From Candidatus Agrococcus pullicola (GTDB lineage Bacteria > Actinomycetota > Actinomycetes > Actinomycetales > Microbacteriaceae): a stretch of DNA of 5,799 nucleotides. The notes under the pieces were generated by a model. It saw nothing but the letters and a program-made list of their open reading frames with translations, searched no databases and was not told where the DNA came from. Positions within the stretch are counted from its first letter, which is position 1. Each line of letters begins with the position of its first letter. Made by a program: the position numbers and the translations under genes. Location: positions 1 to 5,799 of the forward strand of contig DXDC01000452.1 in the NCBI GenBank assembly GCA_019115685.1. The letters run 5' to 3'. Shown here piece by piece: positions 1-5,799 of the stretch.

Positions 1-2
1 CC

Positions 3-317
3 GGCGGCCCCGCGTCGATGGTCGCCTTCGACCATGCCCGGACGCACAACCCGGCCCACCGGCTCAGCACCGCGACCGGCGTGACGAATGTCGGCGGGTT
101 CCTCGCCGCCCTGATCGCCGTCTTCCTGATCGGATTGGCCCTCGACCTCCAGGGAGCGGGAACACCCGAGACATACACGCTCGACGCCTTCCGAATCGCA
201 TTCCTGATGCAGGTGCCGATCTGGTTGCTCGGCATCGTCTTCATCGTGATCGAACGACGCCGAACGCGCGTGCACATCGGTCTCGATGAACCGCGCCGCC
301 GGCGCCCCCGGCAGTAG
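3..317 (+). CDS. MFS transporter, C-terminal part (5' end outside window)
   Basis: This reading frame is already open at the left edge (it reads GGPASMVAFDHART from base 3), so the ATG at 18 is an internal methionine rather than the start. About 104 residues are visible. The opening stretch, with an FDHARTHNP loop followed by a TATGVTNVGGF segment, is typical of the last transmembrane helices of Major Facilitator Superfamily permeases. Two strongly hydrophobic segments follow: one beginning GGFLAALIAVFLIGLAL and one with AFLMQVPIWLLGIVFIVIE. The protein ends in a basic, arginine-rich cytoplasmic tail. This fits helices 11 and 12 of a 12-helix carrier in the cytoplasmic membrane. The substrate cannot be judged from this part. 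The gene converges on the next one, with 16 bases between the stop codons. Family assignment is fairly secure; function within the family is open. Confidence 0.8.
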   Translation, partial: GGPASMVAFDHARTHNPAHRLSTATGVTNVGGFLAALIAVFLIGLALDLQGAGTPETYTLDAFRIAFLMQVPIWLLGIVFIVIERRRTRVHIGLDEPRRRRPRQ

Positions 318-333
318 CGCTCTGGCTGCTTCG

Positions 334-1347
334 TCATGAAGCGAAAGTGATCGACAGTCGGTCCGGCCCGATGGACGTGAGGAAATCGCGAGCATCGAAC
401 ACTTCACCGGGAGCGGCGACACCGCGAATGTCCGTTCTGCCGTCCAGCAATCGCTCAGCGGCCTCGACCACCAATGGTGCAGTAACGGCATAGATGTCTC
501 GCCCCGCTACCGTGATCCGTCGCGCAAATGACCCGGTGGTCGCGACGACTTCGACGACGAATCGCTGCGAAGAGCGGCCCGACGCATCGGTCGCTTCGGG
601 CTCGGGCGTGACAGGGTCGCGCACGTCATCGAAAGCGGATCGCGTGAGATAAGTGCGGACCGAAGCCGCCGGAAGATGCTGTGCAATCGTGACGGTCTCC
701 GAGAACGGAACGCCGACAACTCGTTGTCGGCCGAGGGGCGAAGAGAAAGTCCAGTCGCGTTCCTCAAGGGTTTCCGGCACCGGAACGAGGGAGCCGCCCT
801 GCACCACCAACCGGGTCACGGTATTCCGCTCACCCGTTCTCCGCGTTCCGGCCGTCGGCCACCAACGATCGAGCCCGATATAAACGTCGATCGCATCCAC
901 AGCGCCGAGATCCGCCACGGCCGCTGTGGCCATGAGATCCGGAAGCCCACCGTAGAAGGCCATTGCTGGAATGACCGCTAGTGAAGCATCCGGCGGCAGC
1001 GCATCGATATTTGTCGCGTAGACCTGCTGAACAGCGGCCTGTTCTGCGCTGATGTCCAGATAGTGGGCTCCGCCGTTGAGCGCCGCTGCCGAGAGCGTCA
1101 CACCGGTGTCGAGAAACGGCCCAGCGCAGTTGATCACGACTGCTGCGCGTTCCACTGCGCCCAACAGCGCATCCGCCTCGTCCACCGCGGCGACTGCGAC
1201 CTCAGTCCCCCGATACCGTGCCTCCAGCTCCTCCAGCCGTCGCCGATTGCGGCCCGCCAGAATCGGTCGTAGCTTGCGACGAACGATCTCTTCAACGACA
1301 AACCGCCCGGTGTGTCCATACGCTCCGTAGACCAGAATGCTGCTCAT
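334..1347 (-). CDS. Saccharopine dehydrogenase-like / trans-acting enoyl reductase family NAD(P)-binding oxidoreductase
   Basis: A 337-residue cytosolic protein with an N-terminal Rossmann fold. The dinucleotide loop GAYGHTG (residues 8-14, GxxGxxG pattern) follows the first beta strand directly. LAGR at 30-33 closes the second strand, and its arginine suggests NADP(H) preference. NCAGPF at 73-78 and HYLDIS at 95-100 match the conserved stretches of the saccharopine dehydrogenase-like / trans-acting enoyl reductase group. Members have varied or unknown substrates, so the annotation should stop at 'oxidoreductase'; true lysine-pathway saccharopine dehydrogenase is unlikely. An in-frame ATG at 1417-1419 would add 24 residues of non-conserved sequence and overlap the divergent regulator gene. 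The start at 1345-1347 puts the Rossmann strand at the N terminus and has a modest GAGTGG ribosome-binding element just upstream. Divergent pairing with the GlxA-type regulator suggests that regulator controls it (inference). Confidence 0.8.
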   Translation of the reverse strand: MSSILVYGAYGHTGRFVVEEIVRRKLRPILAGRNRRRLEELEARYRGTEVAVAAVDEADALLGAVERAAVVINCAGPFLDTGVTLSAAALNGGAHYLDISAEQAAVQQVYATNIDALPPDASLAVIPAMAFYGGLPDLMATAAVADLGAVDAIDVYIGLDRWWPTAGTRRTGERNTVTRLVVQGGSLVPVPETLEERDWTFSSPLGRQRVVGVPFSETVTIAQHLPAASVRTYLTRSAFDDVRDPVTPEPEATDASGRSSQRFVVEVVATTGSFARRITVAGRDIYAVTAPLVVEAAERLLDGRTDIRGVAAPGEVFDARDFLTSIGPDRLSITFAS

Positions 1348-1384
1348 GCGTCCACTCAAGCAGCGCATTCCAAGCTTCGTGCGT

Positions 1385-1417
1385 GTCTGATCTGACTCAA
1401 TCCGTACACTTTCAGAC
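1385..1417 (+). promoter_or_regulatory. Possible leaderless promoter and operator repeats between divergent genes
   Basis: The 70-base gap between the two divergent start codons holds TACACT at 1405-1410, a fair actinobacterial -10 hexamer (TANNNT) for the regulator gene. A transcript from it would begin at about 1417-1418, on or next to the ATG at 1418. There is no Shine-Dalgarno sequence upstream of that ATG, which agrees with a leaderless mRNA, common in actinobacteria. No convincing -35 element is seen. Two symmetric elements could bind the AraC-type regulator: an imperfect 12-base palindrome GTCTGATCTGAC at 1385-1396 (10 of 12 positions symmetric), and GTCTGA at 1385-1390 facing TCAGAC at 1412-1417. 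Short repeats like these arise by chance, so confidence is low. Confidence 0.3.
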
Positions 1418-2374
1418 ATGCCTACGCTCGCACTCGTCCTGCACGGGGACTCAATGCTCTATGAGACAGCCATCGCGGCCGAAGTCCTCGGCGTCGATCG
1501 CGCCGAGCTGACCGCTCACGAGCACTGGTACGACTTCTTCATCTGCACGCCCCGCGGGGACCCCTCCCCGTGGCTGCCCCATGTCGACACCCGTCCCTAC
1601 GCTGCCCTGACGGGCGCCGACACGGTCGTCGTTTCCTCCACCTCAGAACTTCTCCGCCCACCGGACACCGAACTCATCGCCGCTCTCCGAAGGGCATACG
1701 AAAACGGATCGCGAGTCGCGGCGCTCTGCACGGGCGCGTTCATCCTCGCCGCTGCGGGCATTCTCGATGGGCGCCCGGCCACTACGCACTGGATGCACGC
1801 GGAGCTGCTGTCGTCCGAGTACCCCAGGGTTCGCGTGCTTCCCGACGTGCTTTATGTCGACGACGGAGCAGTGCTCACCTCGGCCGGCAAAACCGCCGCG
1901 CTCGACCTCTGCCTGCATCTGCTGCATCTCGACTTCGGCGCGAGCGCGGCAAACGGAATTGCGCGTCGCCTTGTGATGCCCTCGCGGAGGGAAGGCGGTC
2001 AGGGGCAGTTCATCGCTCCTCCTCCGTCGCCGACCGCAGGCGCGCAACTCAAGCACGCGCTGGAGTGGGCGCGTTCGAATCTGGATGCGCAGATTACTGT
2101 TCAACAGATCGCTCGGCAAGCGGCTTTGAGCCCTAGGCAGTTGGCCCGCCGCATGATCGCGGAGGTCGGGATGCGCCCGCTGGATTGGCTGCAACGCGAG
2201 CGTCTCTGGCGCGCACAAGAGCTACTGGAGAGCACGGATTTTTCCGTCGAGCACATCGCCGCACTGTGCGGAATGGGCACTGCCACCACTCTGCGAAGGC
2301 ATTTCTCGCGAGCGTTGGGAGTGACACCGACGTCCTACAGGGGCACATTCCACATGTCGACCGGTCAGCACTGA
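1418..2374 (+). CDS. GlxA-family transcriptional regulator (DJ-1/PfpI-like domain plus AraC-type HTH)
   Basis: A 318-residue cytosolic regulator of the usual family length. Residues 1-185 form a class I glutamine amidotransferase-like (DJ-1/PfpI) domain: the nucleophile-elbow segment LCTGAF has its cysteine at 104, TTHW lies at 122-125, and VLTSAGKTAALDL begins at 152. In this regulator family the domain is thought to sense a ligand rather than act as an enzyme. Residues about 208-310 are an AraC/XylS DNA-binding domain with two helix-turn-helix units (about 225-247 and 273-297), ending in the characteristic GVTPTSYR (300-307 region). Such proteins usually control a nearby catabolic or detoxification gene, and the divergent oxidoreductase is the obvious candidate target (inference). 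The start is supported by the beta strand MPTLALVLHG beginning at once and by the 70-base spacing to the divergent start. No clear terminator follows the stop codon. Confidence 0.88.
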   Translation: MPTLALVLHGDSMLYETAIAAEVLGVDRAELTAHEHWYDFFICTPRGDPSPWLPHVDTRPYAALTGADTVVVSSTSELLRPPDTELIAALRRAYENGSRVAALCTGAFILAAAGILDGRPATTHWMHAELLSSEYPRVRVLPDVLYVDDGAVLTSAGKTAALDLCLHLLHLDFGASAANGIARRLVMPSRREGGQGQFIAPPPSPTAGAQLKHALEWARSNLDAQITVQQIARQAALSPRQLARRMIAEVGMRPLDWLQRERLWRAQELLESTDFSVEHIAALCGMGTATTLRRHFSRALGVTPTSYRGTFHMSTGQH

Positions 2375-2430
2375 GCACTCTCCAACCAGCTCCCGACTTT
2401 CGAAACAGATCACGGATTCGCGGCACCTCC

Positions 2431-2459
2431 TTGCTTGGTACCCTATGGGGGTATAGGGT
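2431..2459 (+). promoter_or_regulatory. Predicted sigma-70-type promoter of the copper operon
   Basis: TTGCTT (2431-2436) and TAGGGT (2454-2459) are separated by 17 bases, and each fits the -35 or -10 consensus moderately well (the -10 keeps the TA...T pattern). An overlapping TATAGG at 2452-2457 is an alternative -10 with a 15-base spacer. Transcription would start near 2465-2467, giving a leader of about 25 bases that contains the copZ ribosome-binding site. The whole spacer and -10 are covered by the palindrome described next, as expected for a repressor that blocks RNA polymerase. The promoter elements themselves are inferred from pattern only. Confidence 0.5.
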
Positions 2460-2461
2460 AC
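2438..2461. promoter_or_regulatory. CsoR-like copper operator palindrome
   Basis: Two perfect 9-base arms, GTACCCTAT (2438-2446) and ATAGGGTAC (2453-2461), flank a six-base G-rich centre. Nested within is a second symmetric reading, TACCC (2439-2443) and GGGTA (2449-2453), five bases apart. TACCC...GGGTA with a G/C-run core is the hallmark of operators bound by CsoR-family copper-sensing repressors, known upstream of copZ/copA genes in Gram-positive bacteria. It lies directly upstream of copZ and overlaps the predicted -10, so copper-dependent derepression is the natural reading. No csoR gene is present in the window, so the regulator must be encoded elsewhere. Another copper repressor such as a CopY type is less likely because its TACANNTGTA box is absent. 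Confidence 0.7.
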
Positions 2462-2475
2462 ATAGCAGTTGATTT

Positions 2476-2484
2476 GAAGGGAGA
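2476..2484 (+). promoter_or_regulatory. copZ ribosome-binding site
   Basis: The purine-rich GAAGGGAGA lies 7 bases before the ATG at 2492. It fixes that ATG as the copZ start and excludes an in-frame TTG at 2435, which sits inside the operator and upstream of the expected transcription start. Confidence 0.75.
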
Positions 2485-2491
2485 ACGAGCC

Positions 2492-2704
2492 ATGAGCACG
2501 ACGACCGAGTACCGCGTGACAGGCATGACCTGCGCGCACTGCGAGAAGGCGATCCGCGACGAAGTATCCCGGGTTTCCGGCATCACGCACATCGAAGTAA
2601 ACGCAAGAGCAGGCGTGCTCACCGTCTCTTCTGAACAAGCGGTTGAGGACGCCGCAGTGATCGAAGCCGTACGAGAGGCCGGATACTCGGTCGTCGGGAG
2701 TTGA
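2492..2704 (+). CDS. copZ: Copper chaperone CopZ (heavy-metal-associated domain protein)
   Basis: A 70-residue cytosolic protein that is a single heavy-metal-associated (HMA, ferredoxin-like beta-alpha-beta-beta-alpha-beta) domain of normal length. The metal loop GMTCAHC occupies residues 11-17, with Cu(I)-binding cysteines at 14 and 17. A histidine between the cysteines is common in CopZ-type chaperones. EAGYSV near the C terminus carries the tyrosine (65) usually found in the loop facing the metal site. The family carries Cu(I) through the cytosol and hands it to the N-terminal domain and transmembrane entry site of CopA. It is the first gene of the operon, directly behind the copper-type operator, and its stop codon is one base from the next start, so translation of the two is probably coupled. 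Confidence 0.93.
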   Translation: MSTTTEYRVTGMTCAHCEKAIRDEVSRVSGITHIEVNARAGVLTVSSEQAVEDAAVIEAVREAGYSVVGS

Positions 2705-2705
2705 A

Positions 2706-3692
2706 ATGAAGACACCGACGAGACTCGGACTGTACGGGCTCGGGCTCGTGGCCATCTTCGCCGTGGCGGGACTCGCCGCGAGCGCGCTCGTCCCCCATTC
2801 TGCTGTGCAGCGATGGGCGGACGGGGCGAACGACGACGGACACGGGCAAGGACACGAAGGGAACGACGAGCACGGGGCGCACGATGGCGAAACAGCTTCG
2901 GGGCTCAGCATCGCACAGGACGGCCACCGACTAGCCGATCTCTCGACGCCCGACAGGGCTGGCGAGTCCGGCGAGCTCTCATTCACAGTCGTCGGACCCG
3001 GTGGCGATGCGGTCACTGACTTCGATCTCGAACACGAGAAGGAACTGCATCTGATCGTCGTCCGCGCCGACGGAAAGCACTTCCGCCACGTCCACCCCGA
3101 GCGGGACGACGAGGGGGTCTGGTCGATTCCCTGGGAGTGGGATGCGGCCGGCAGCCACAGGGTGTTCGCCGATTTCGTCCCTGGTGAAACCGGCGAGGGA
3201 CTCACGCTCTCGACGACCGTGCAGGTCGCCGGCGATTTCCAACCGCAGTCGCCTGACGAAGTGGTGGCCGAGACTTCCGTGAACGGGTACGACGTGACCG
3301 TAACAGGAGAGCTCGTTGCGGGGAGTTCATCGCTGCTGACGATGACGATCACTCGAGACGGCGAAGCCGTGACAGCGCTCGAGCCCTACCTCGGGGCGTT
3401 CGGGCACCTGGTGGCGCTGCGAGACGGCGACCTCGCCTACCTGCATGTGCATCCGCACGCCGACGAACCCCTGCCCGGAGAAACCTCTGGGCCCGAGATC
3501 GTCTTCGAAGCCACCGCGCCCACCGAGGGTCGCTACCTCCTCTTCCTGGACTTCCTCATCGAAGGCGAAGTTCACACAGCCGAGCTGGTGCTCGATGCGA
3601 CGAGCGAGATTGGCAGCAGCGACGGGCATCCTGAAGAGCACGAAGACGAACAGCAACACGACGAGGAAAAAGACGACCATGACCACGGCTGA
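2706..3692 (+). CDS. Membrane-anchored or secreted histidine-rich protein of the copper operon, function unknown
   Basis: A 328-residue protein that I do not recognise as a characterised family. After a short basic N terminus, residues 8-29 form one hydrophobic helix, either a signal peptide (possible cleavage after ASA at 25-27) or a membrane anchor, so the rest should lie outside the membrane. Next come a His/Asp/Gly-rich segment (43-60; histidines 46, 50, 56, 59), two related domains of about 95-100 residues (about 84-177 and 190-297), and a strongly acidic His-rich tail (306-327; histidines 308, 312, 318, 325, 327). Each domain carries HL, an arginine and HVHP in identical spacing (115-131 and 234-250). 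There is no cysteine and almost no methionine in the exported part, so metal binding, if real, would rely on His, Asp and Glu. GGGAG lies five bases before the ATG. Position between copZ and copA suggests extracytoplasmic copper binding or handover (inference). Confidence 0.85.
   Translation: MKTPTRLGLYGLGLVAIFAVAGLAASALVPHSAVQRWADGANDDGHGQGHEGNDEHGAHDGETASGLSIAQDGHRLADLSTPDRAGESGELSFTVVGPGGDAVTDFDLEHEKELHLIVVRADGKHFRHVHPERDDEGVWSIPWEWDAAGSHRVFADFVPGETGEGLTLSTTVQVAGDFQPQSPDEVVAETSVNGYDVTVTGELVAGSSSLLTMTITRDGEAVTALEPYLGAFGHLVALRDGDLAYLHVHPHADEPLPGETSGPEIVFEATAPTEGRYLLFLDFLIEGEVHTAELVLDATSEIGSSDGHPEEHEDEQQHDEEKDDHDHG
3003..3455 (+). repeat. Internal domain duplication in the histidine-rich protein (protein-level repeat)
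   Basis: Codons for residues 100-131 (3003-3098) and 219-250 (3360-3455) align without gaps. Both begin G-[DE]-A-V-T, have HL at offset 15-16 and R at offset 20, and end in an aromatic residue, one further residue, then HVHP; 11 of 32 positions are identical by my count. Downstream similarity continues as G-x-[HY]-x-[VL]-F-x-D-F (GSHRVFADF near 149-157, GRYLLFLDF near 275-283). The two DNA copies are not obviously similar, so this is an old duplication and not a recent tandem repeat. Confidence 0.65.
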
Positions 3693-5799
3693 CGGCCAAG
3701 CGACGAGCGTCGAGTTGCAGATCGGCGGCATGACCTGCGCCTCTTGCGCCAACCGCATCGAGAAGAAGCTGAGCAAGCTCGAGGGTGTCACCGCGAGTGT
3801 CAACTACGCGACCGAGAAGGCAAGCGTCACACTTCCGCAAGGGTTCGATCCGGACGTGCTGATCGCCGAGGTTGAGAAGACCGGCTACACGGCAGAGCTT
3901 CCCGCACCTTCTGACGAAGCCCGTGCCGATGGCGAGGGCGAGCCGCCGGAGGATACCGAGCTCCGAACACTACGGCAACGGCTCATCGTCTCCGCAGTGC
4001 TGTCGATACCTGTGATCGCAATGGCGATGATCCCCGCATTGCAGTTCGATTTCTGGGGTTTCGCATCCCTCGCGCTCGCCGCACCCGTTGTTGTGTGGGC
4101 GGGATGGCCGTTCCACAGGGCCGCGTGGATGAACCTGCGGCACGGTGCCGCAACGATGGACACGCTCATCTCCGTCGGCACGACCGCCGCCCTGATCTGG
4201 TCGATAGTCGCGCTGTTCTTCGGGACCGCTGGCGACCGTGGTGTCGTGCACCCCTTCGAATTCACGATCTCTCGATCCGACGGCCTCGGGCACATCTACC
4301 TCGAAGTCGCGGCCGGCGTGATTACCTTCATCCTTTTGGGGCGCTACTTCGAGAAACGATCGAAGCGACGCGCAGGGGCCGCCCTGCGCGCACTGCTGGA
4401 GCTCGGGGCGAAGGAGGTGTCCGTGCTCCGCGAAGGACCGAACGGAACGAAGACCGAACAGCGAGTCTCGATCGATGAACTGGCGGTCGGTGACGAATTC
4501 GTCGTGCGCCCCGGTGAGAAGATCGCAACCGACGGTACAGTCGTATCCGGCAGTTCCGCGATCGACGCCTCGATGCTGACCGGTGAATCGGTACCCGTCG
4601 AAGTCGCTGAAGGCGATGCGGTCACGGGTGCGACCGTGAACTCGGGTGGGCGGCTTGTCATTCGTGCGACGAGAGTCGGCTCGGATACGCAGCTGGCGCA
4701 AATGGCCAGGATGGTCGAGGACGCGCAGTCCGGCAAGGCCGAGATGCAGCGTCTCGCCGACCGTGTCTCAGGAGTATTCGTCCCCGTGGCGATCGCAATC
4801 GCCGTCGCCACCCTCGGTGCATGGGTCGGAGCCGGTTTCCCGCTCAGCGCGGCGTTCACCGCAGCGGTCGCCGTGTTGATCATCGCCTGCCCCTGCGCCC
4901 TCGGCCTCGCAACCCCGACAGCGTTGCTGGTCGGCACAGGCCGCGGCGCGCAGATGGGCGTCATCATCAAGGGGCCCGAGATTCTCGAATCGACGAAGCG
5001 CGTCGACACGATCGTGCTCGATAAGACGGGCACCGTGACGACTGGCAAGATGACGCTCGTCGACGTGATCCCGGCCGAGGGTGTGGACAGAGCAGATCTG
5101 CTGCGCATCGCCGGCGGTCTGGAGAACGCCTCCGAGCATCCCATCGCCCAGGCGATCGCAACCGGCGCGGCCGCCGAGGTCGGCCAGCTGCCCGCCCCCG
5201 AATCGTTCGAGAACGTCGAAGGCAAGGGCGTTCAGGGTGTCGTCGAGGGACACGCTGTCCTCGCAGGAAGGGAGAGCCTGCTCAAGGAGTGGTCGCTGCA
5301 CCTGGACGCGGACATGAAAGCGGCAAAGCATCACGCAGAATCGGAAGGCCGAACGGCCATCGCCGTCGGTTGGGATGGCAAGGCACGCGGTGTGTTCGTC
5401 GTCTCCGACCGGGTCAAGCCGACCAGCGCGCAGGCGATCGTCCAGTTCCGTCAGCTGGGACTCACACCCGTGCTGTTGACGGGAGACAACCGAGTCGTTG
5501 CCGAGCAGATAGCCGAAGAAGTGGGCATCGACGAGGTCATCGCCGAGGTGCTGCCGAAGGACAAGGTCGATGTTGTCGAGCGGCTGCAGGGCGAAGGCAG
5601 GACCGTCGCGATGGTCGGCGACGGCGTGAACGATGCACCGGCGCTCGCCCGGGCGGACCTGGGGCTCGCCATGGGAACGGGCACGGACGTCGCCATCGAG
5701 GCTGCGGACATCACGCTCGTCCGGGGCGATCTGCGCGCCGCAGCGGATGCGATCCGACTGTCGCGGAAAACGCTGCGGACGATCAAGACGAATCTGTTC
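3679..5799 (+). CDS. copA: Copper-translocating P1B-type ATPase CopA (3' end outside window)
   Basis: An open frame of 707 codons that runs off the right edge. It exports Cu(I) (or Ag(I)) across the cytoplasmic membrane using ATP. In order: one N-terminal HMA domain with GMTCASC (residues 17-23, cysteines 20 and 23); transmembrane helices near 102-121, 126-145, 160-182 and 206-225; actuator domain with TGES at 301-304; helices near 364-386 and 392-415, the latter holding the CPC metal site at 404-406; phosphorylated aspartate 448 in DKTGT; SEHP at 485-488, whose histidine contacts ATP; TGDN at 601-604; and GDGVND at 647-652. All catalytic motifs are intact. The final two helices, with the residues that complete the copper site, are missing only because the window ends. 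The start ATG lies inside the previous gene's last codons (14-base overlap), with GAGGAA at 3663-3668 ten bases upstream, implying coupled translation. The SEHP and CPC motifs indicate group 1B-1 (Cu+/Ag+). Confidence 0.95.
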   Translation, partial: MTTADGQATSVELQIGGMTCASCANRIEKKLSKLEGVTASVNYATEKASVTLPQGFDPDVLIAEVEKTGYTAELPAPSDEARADGEGEPPEDTELRTLRQRLIVSAVLSIPVIAMAMIPALQFDFWGFASLALAAPVVVWAGWPFHRAAWMNLRHGAATMDTLISVGTTAALIWSIVALFFGTAGDRGVVHPFEFTISRSDGLGHIYLEVAAGVITFILLGRYFEKRSKRRAGAALRALLELGAKEVSVLREGPNGTKTEQRVSIDELAVGDEFVVRPGEKIATDGTVVSGSSAIDASMLTGESVPVEVAEGDAVTGATVNSGGRLVIRATRVGSDTQLAQMARMVEDAQSGKAEMQRLADRVSGVFVPVAIAIAVATLGAWVGAGFPLSAAFTAAVAVLIIACPCALGLATPTALLVGTGRGAQMGVIIKGPEILESTKRVDTIVLDKTGTVTTGKMTLVDVIPAEGVDRADLLRIAGGLENASEHPIAQAIATGAAAEVGQLPAPESFENVEGKGVQGVVEGHAVLAGRESLLKEWSLHLDADMKAAKHHAESEGRTAIAVGWDGKARGVFVVSDRVKPTSAQAIVQFRQLGLTPVLLTGDNRVVAEQIAEEVGIDEVIAEVLPKDKVDVVERLQGEGRTVAMVGDGVNDAPALARADLGLAMGTGTDVAIEAADITLVRGDLRAAADAIRLSRKTLRTIKTNLF

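Noticed and set aside
328..342. Hairpin GCTTC-gtcat-GAAGC at the convergent gene ends as a bidirectional terminator
   Set aside because: A five-base stem with no T-run on either side is too weak to call, and it overlaps the oxidoreductase stop codon.
1348..1419. Longer start for the minus-strand oxidoreductase at 1419
   Set aside because: The extra 24 residues are not family-like, and they would make the gene overlap the regulator's start codon. The start at 1347 leads straight into the Rossmann strand.
1643..2218. 191-codon minus-strand frame and a 188-codon plus-strand frame (1570-2136) over the regulator
   Set aside because: Both are Arg-rich frame shadows of the GlxA-type regulator, with no domain and no ribosome-binding site.
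2375..2430. Intrinsic terminator after the regulator gene
   Set aside because: No stable inverted repeat followed by T residues was found. Read-through into the copper operon cannot be excluded.
2435..2491. TTG start giving an N-terminally extended CopZ
   Set aside because: It lies within the operator and upstream of the predicted transcription start. The ATG at 2492 has a good ribosome-binding site and gives the standard CopZ length.
2222..3352. 376-codon minus-strand open frame opposite copZ and the His-rich gene
   Set aside because: It is a shadow of high-GC coding sequence: Ser/Pro/Arg-rich composition, no recognisable domain, and it covers the operator and promoter. The plus-strand genes beneath it have clear domains or motifs.
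4344..5225. 293-codon minus-strand open frame opposite copA
   Set aside because: Low-complexity Ala/Ser/Thr/Pro composition with no domain, wholly antisense to a copA with intact catalytic motifs.
1..5799. Insertion sequence, CRISPR array, tRNA/rRNA or attachment site
   Set aside because: No transposase-like frame, no regularly spaced direct repeats and no RNA-gene signature were seen on either strand.

Overview
The window is high-GC DNA with the codon bias of an actinobacterium. The order Micrococcales (for example a Microbacteriaceae or Brevibacteriaceae member) is my inference from the protein style, especially the P-type ATPase loops; no rRNA or other marker gene is present to confirm it. 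All five complete or near-complete genes are recognisable in outline, and one of them has no function I can name.

Left part (1-2374), an ordinary chromosomal neighbourhood. The C-terminal ~104 residues of an MFS transporter enter from the left edge and end at 317. Seventeen bases later, convergently, lies the end of a minus-strand NADP-binding oxidoreductase of the saccharopine dehydrogenase-like / trans-acting enoyl reductase family (334-1347). It is divergent, across a 70-base gap, from a GlxA-type regulator (1418-2374) with a DJ-1/PfpI-like N-terminal domain and a C-terminal AraC helix-turn-helix domain. The shared gap holds a possible leaderless promoter for the regulator and small inverted repeats. 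The regulator probably controls the oxidoreductase, itself, or both.

Right part (2375-5799), a copper (or copper/silver) resistance operon read rightwards: promoter and CsoR-like operator (2431-2461), copZ (2492-2704, cytosolic copper chaperone), a membrane-anchored histidine-rich extracytoplasmic protein (2706-3692), and copA (3679 to beyond the right edge, copper-exporting P1B-type ATPase). The three genes are tightly coupled: a 1-base gap, then a 14-base overlap. A plausible working model is that copper releases a CsoR-type repressor (not encoded here) from the operator, CopZ passes Cu(I) to CopA, CopA pumps it out, and the histidine-rich protein binds metal on the outer face of the membrane.

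The most interesting item is that middle protein. It has no cysteine, histidine clusters at both ends of its exported part, and two copies of a domain with the same HL...R...HVHP signature in gapless register. I do not recognise it as a named, characterised family. No rRNA, tRNA, CRISPR array, insertion sequence or attachment site was seen.
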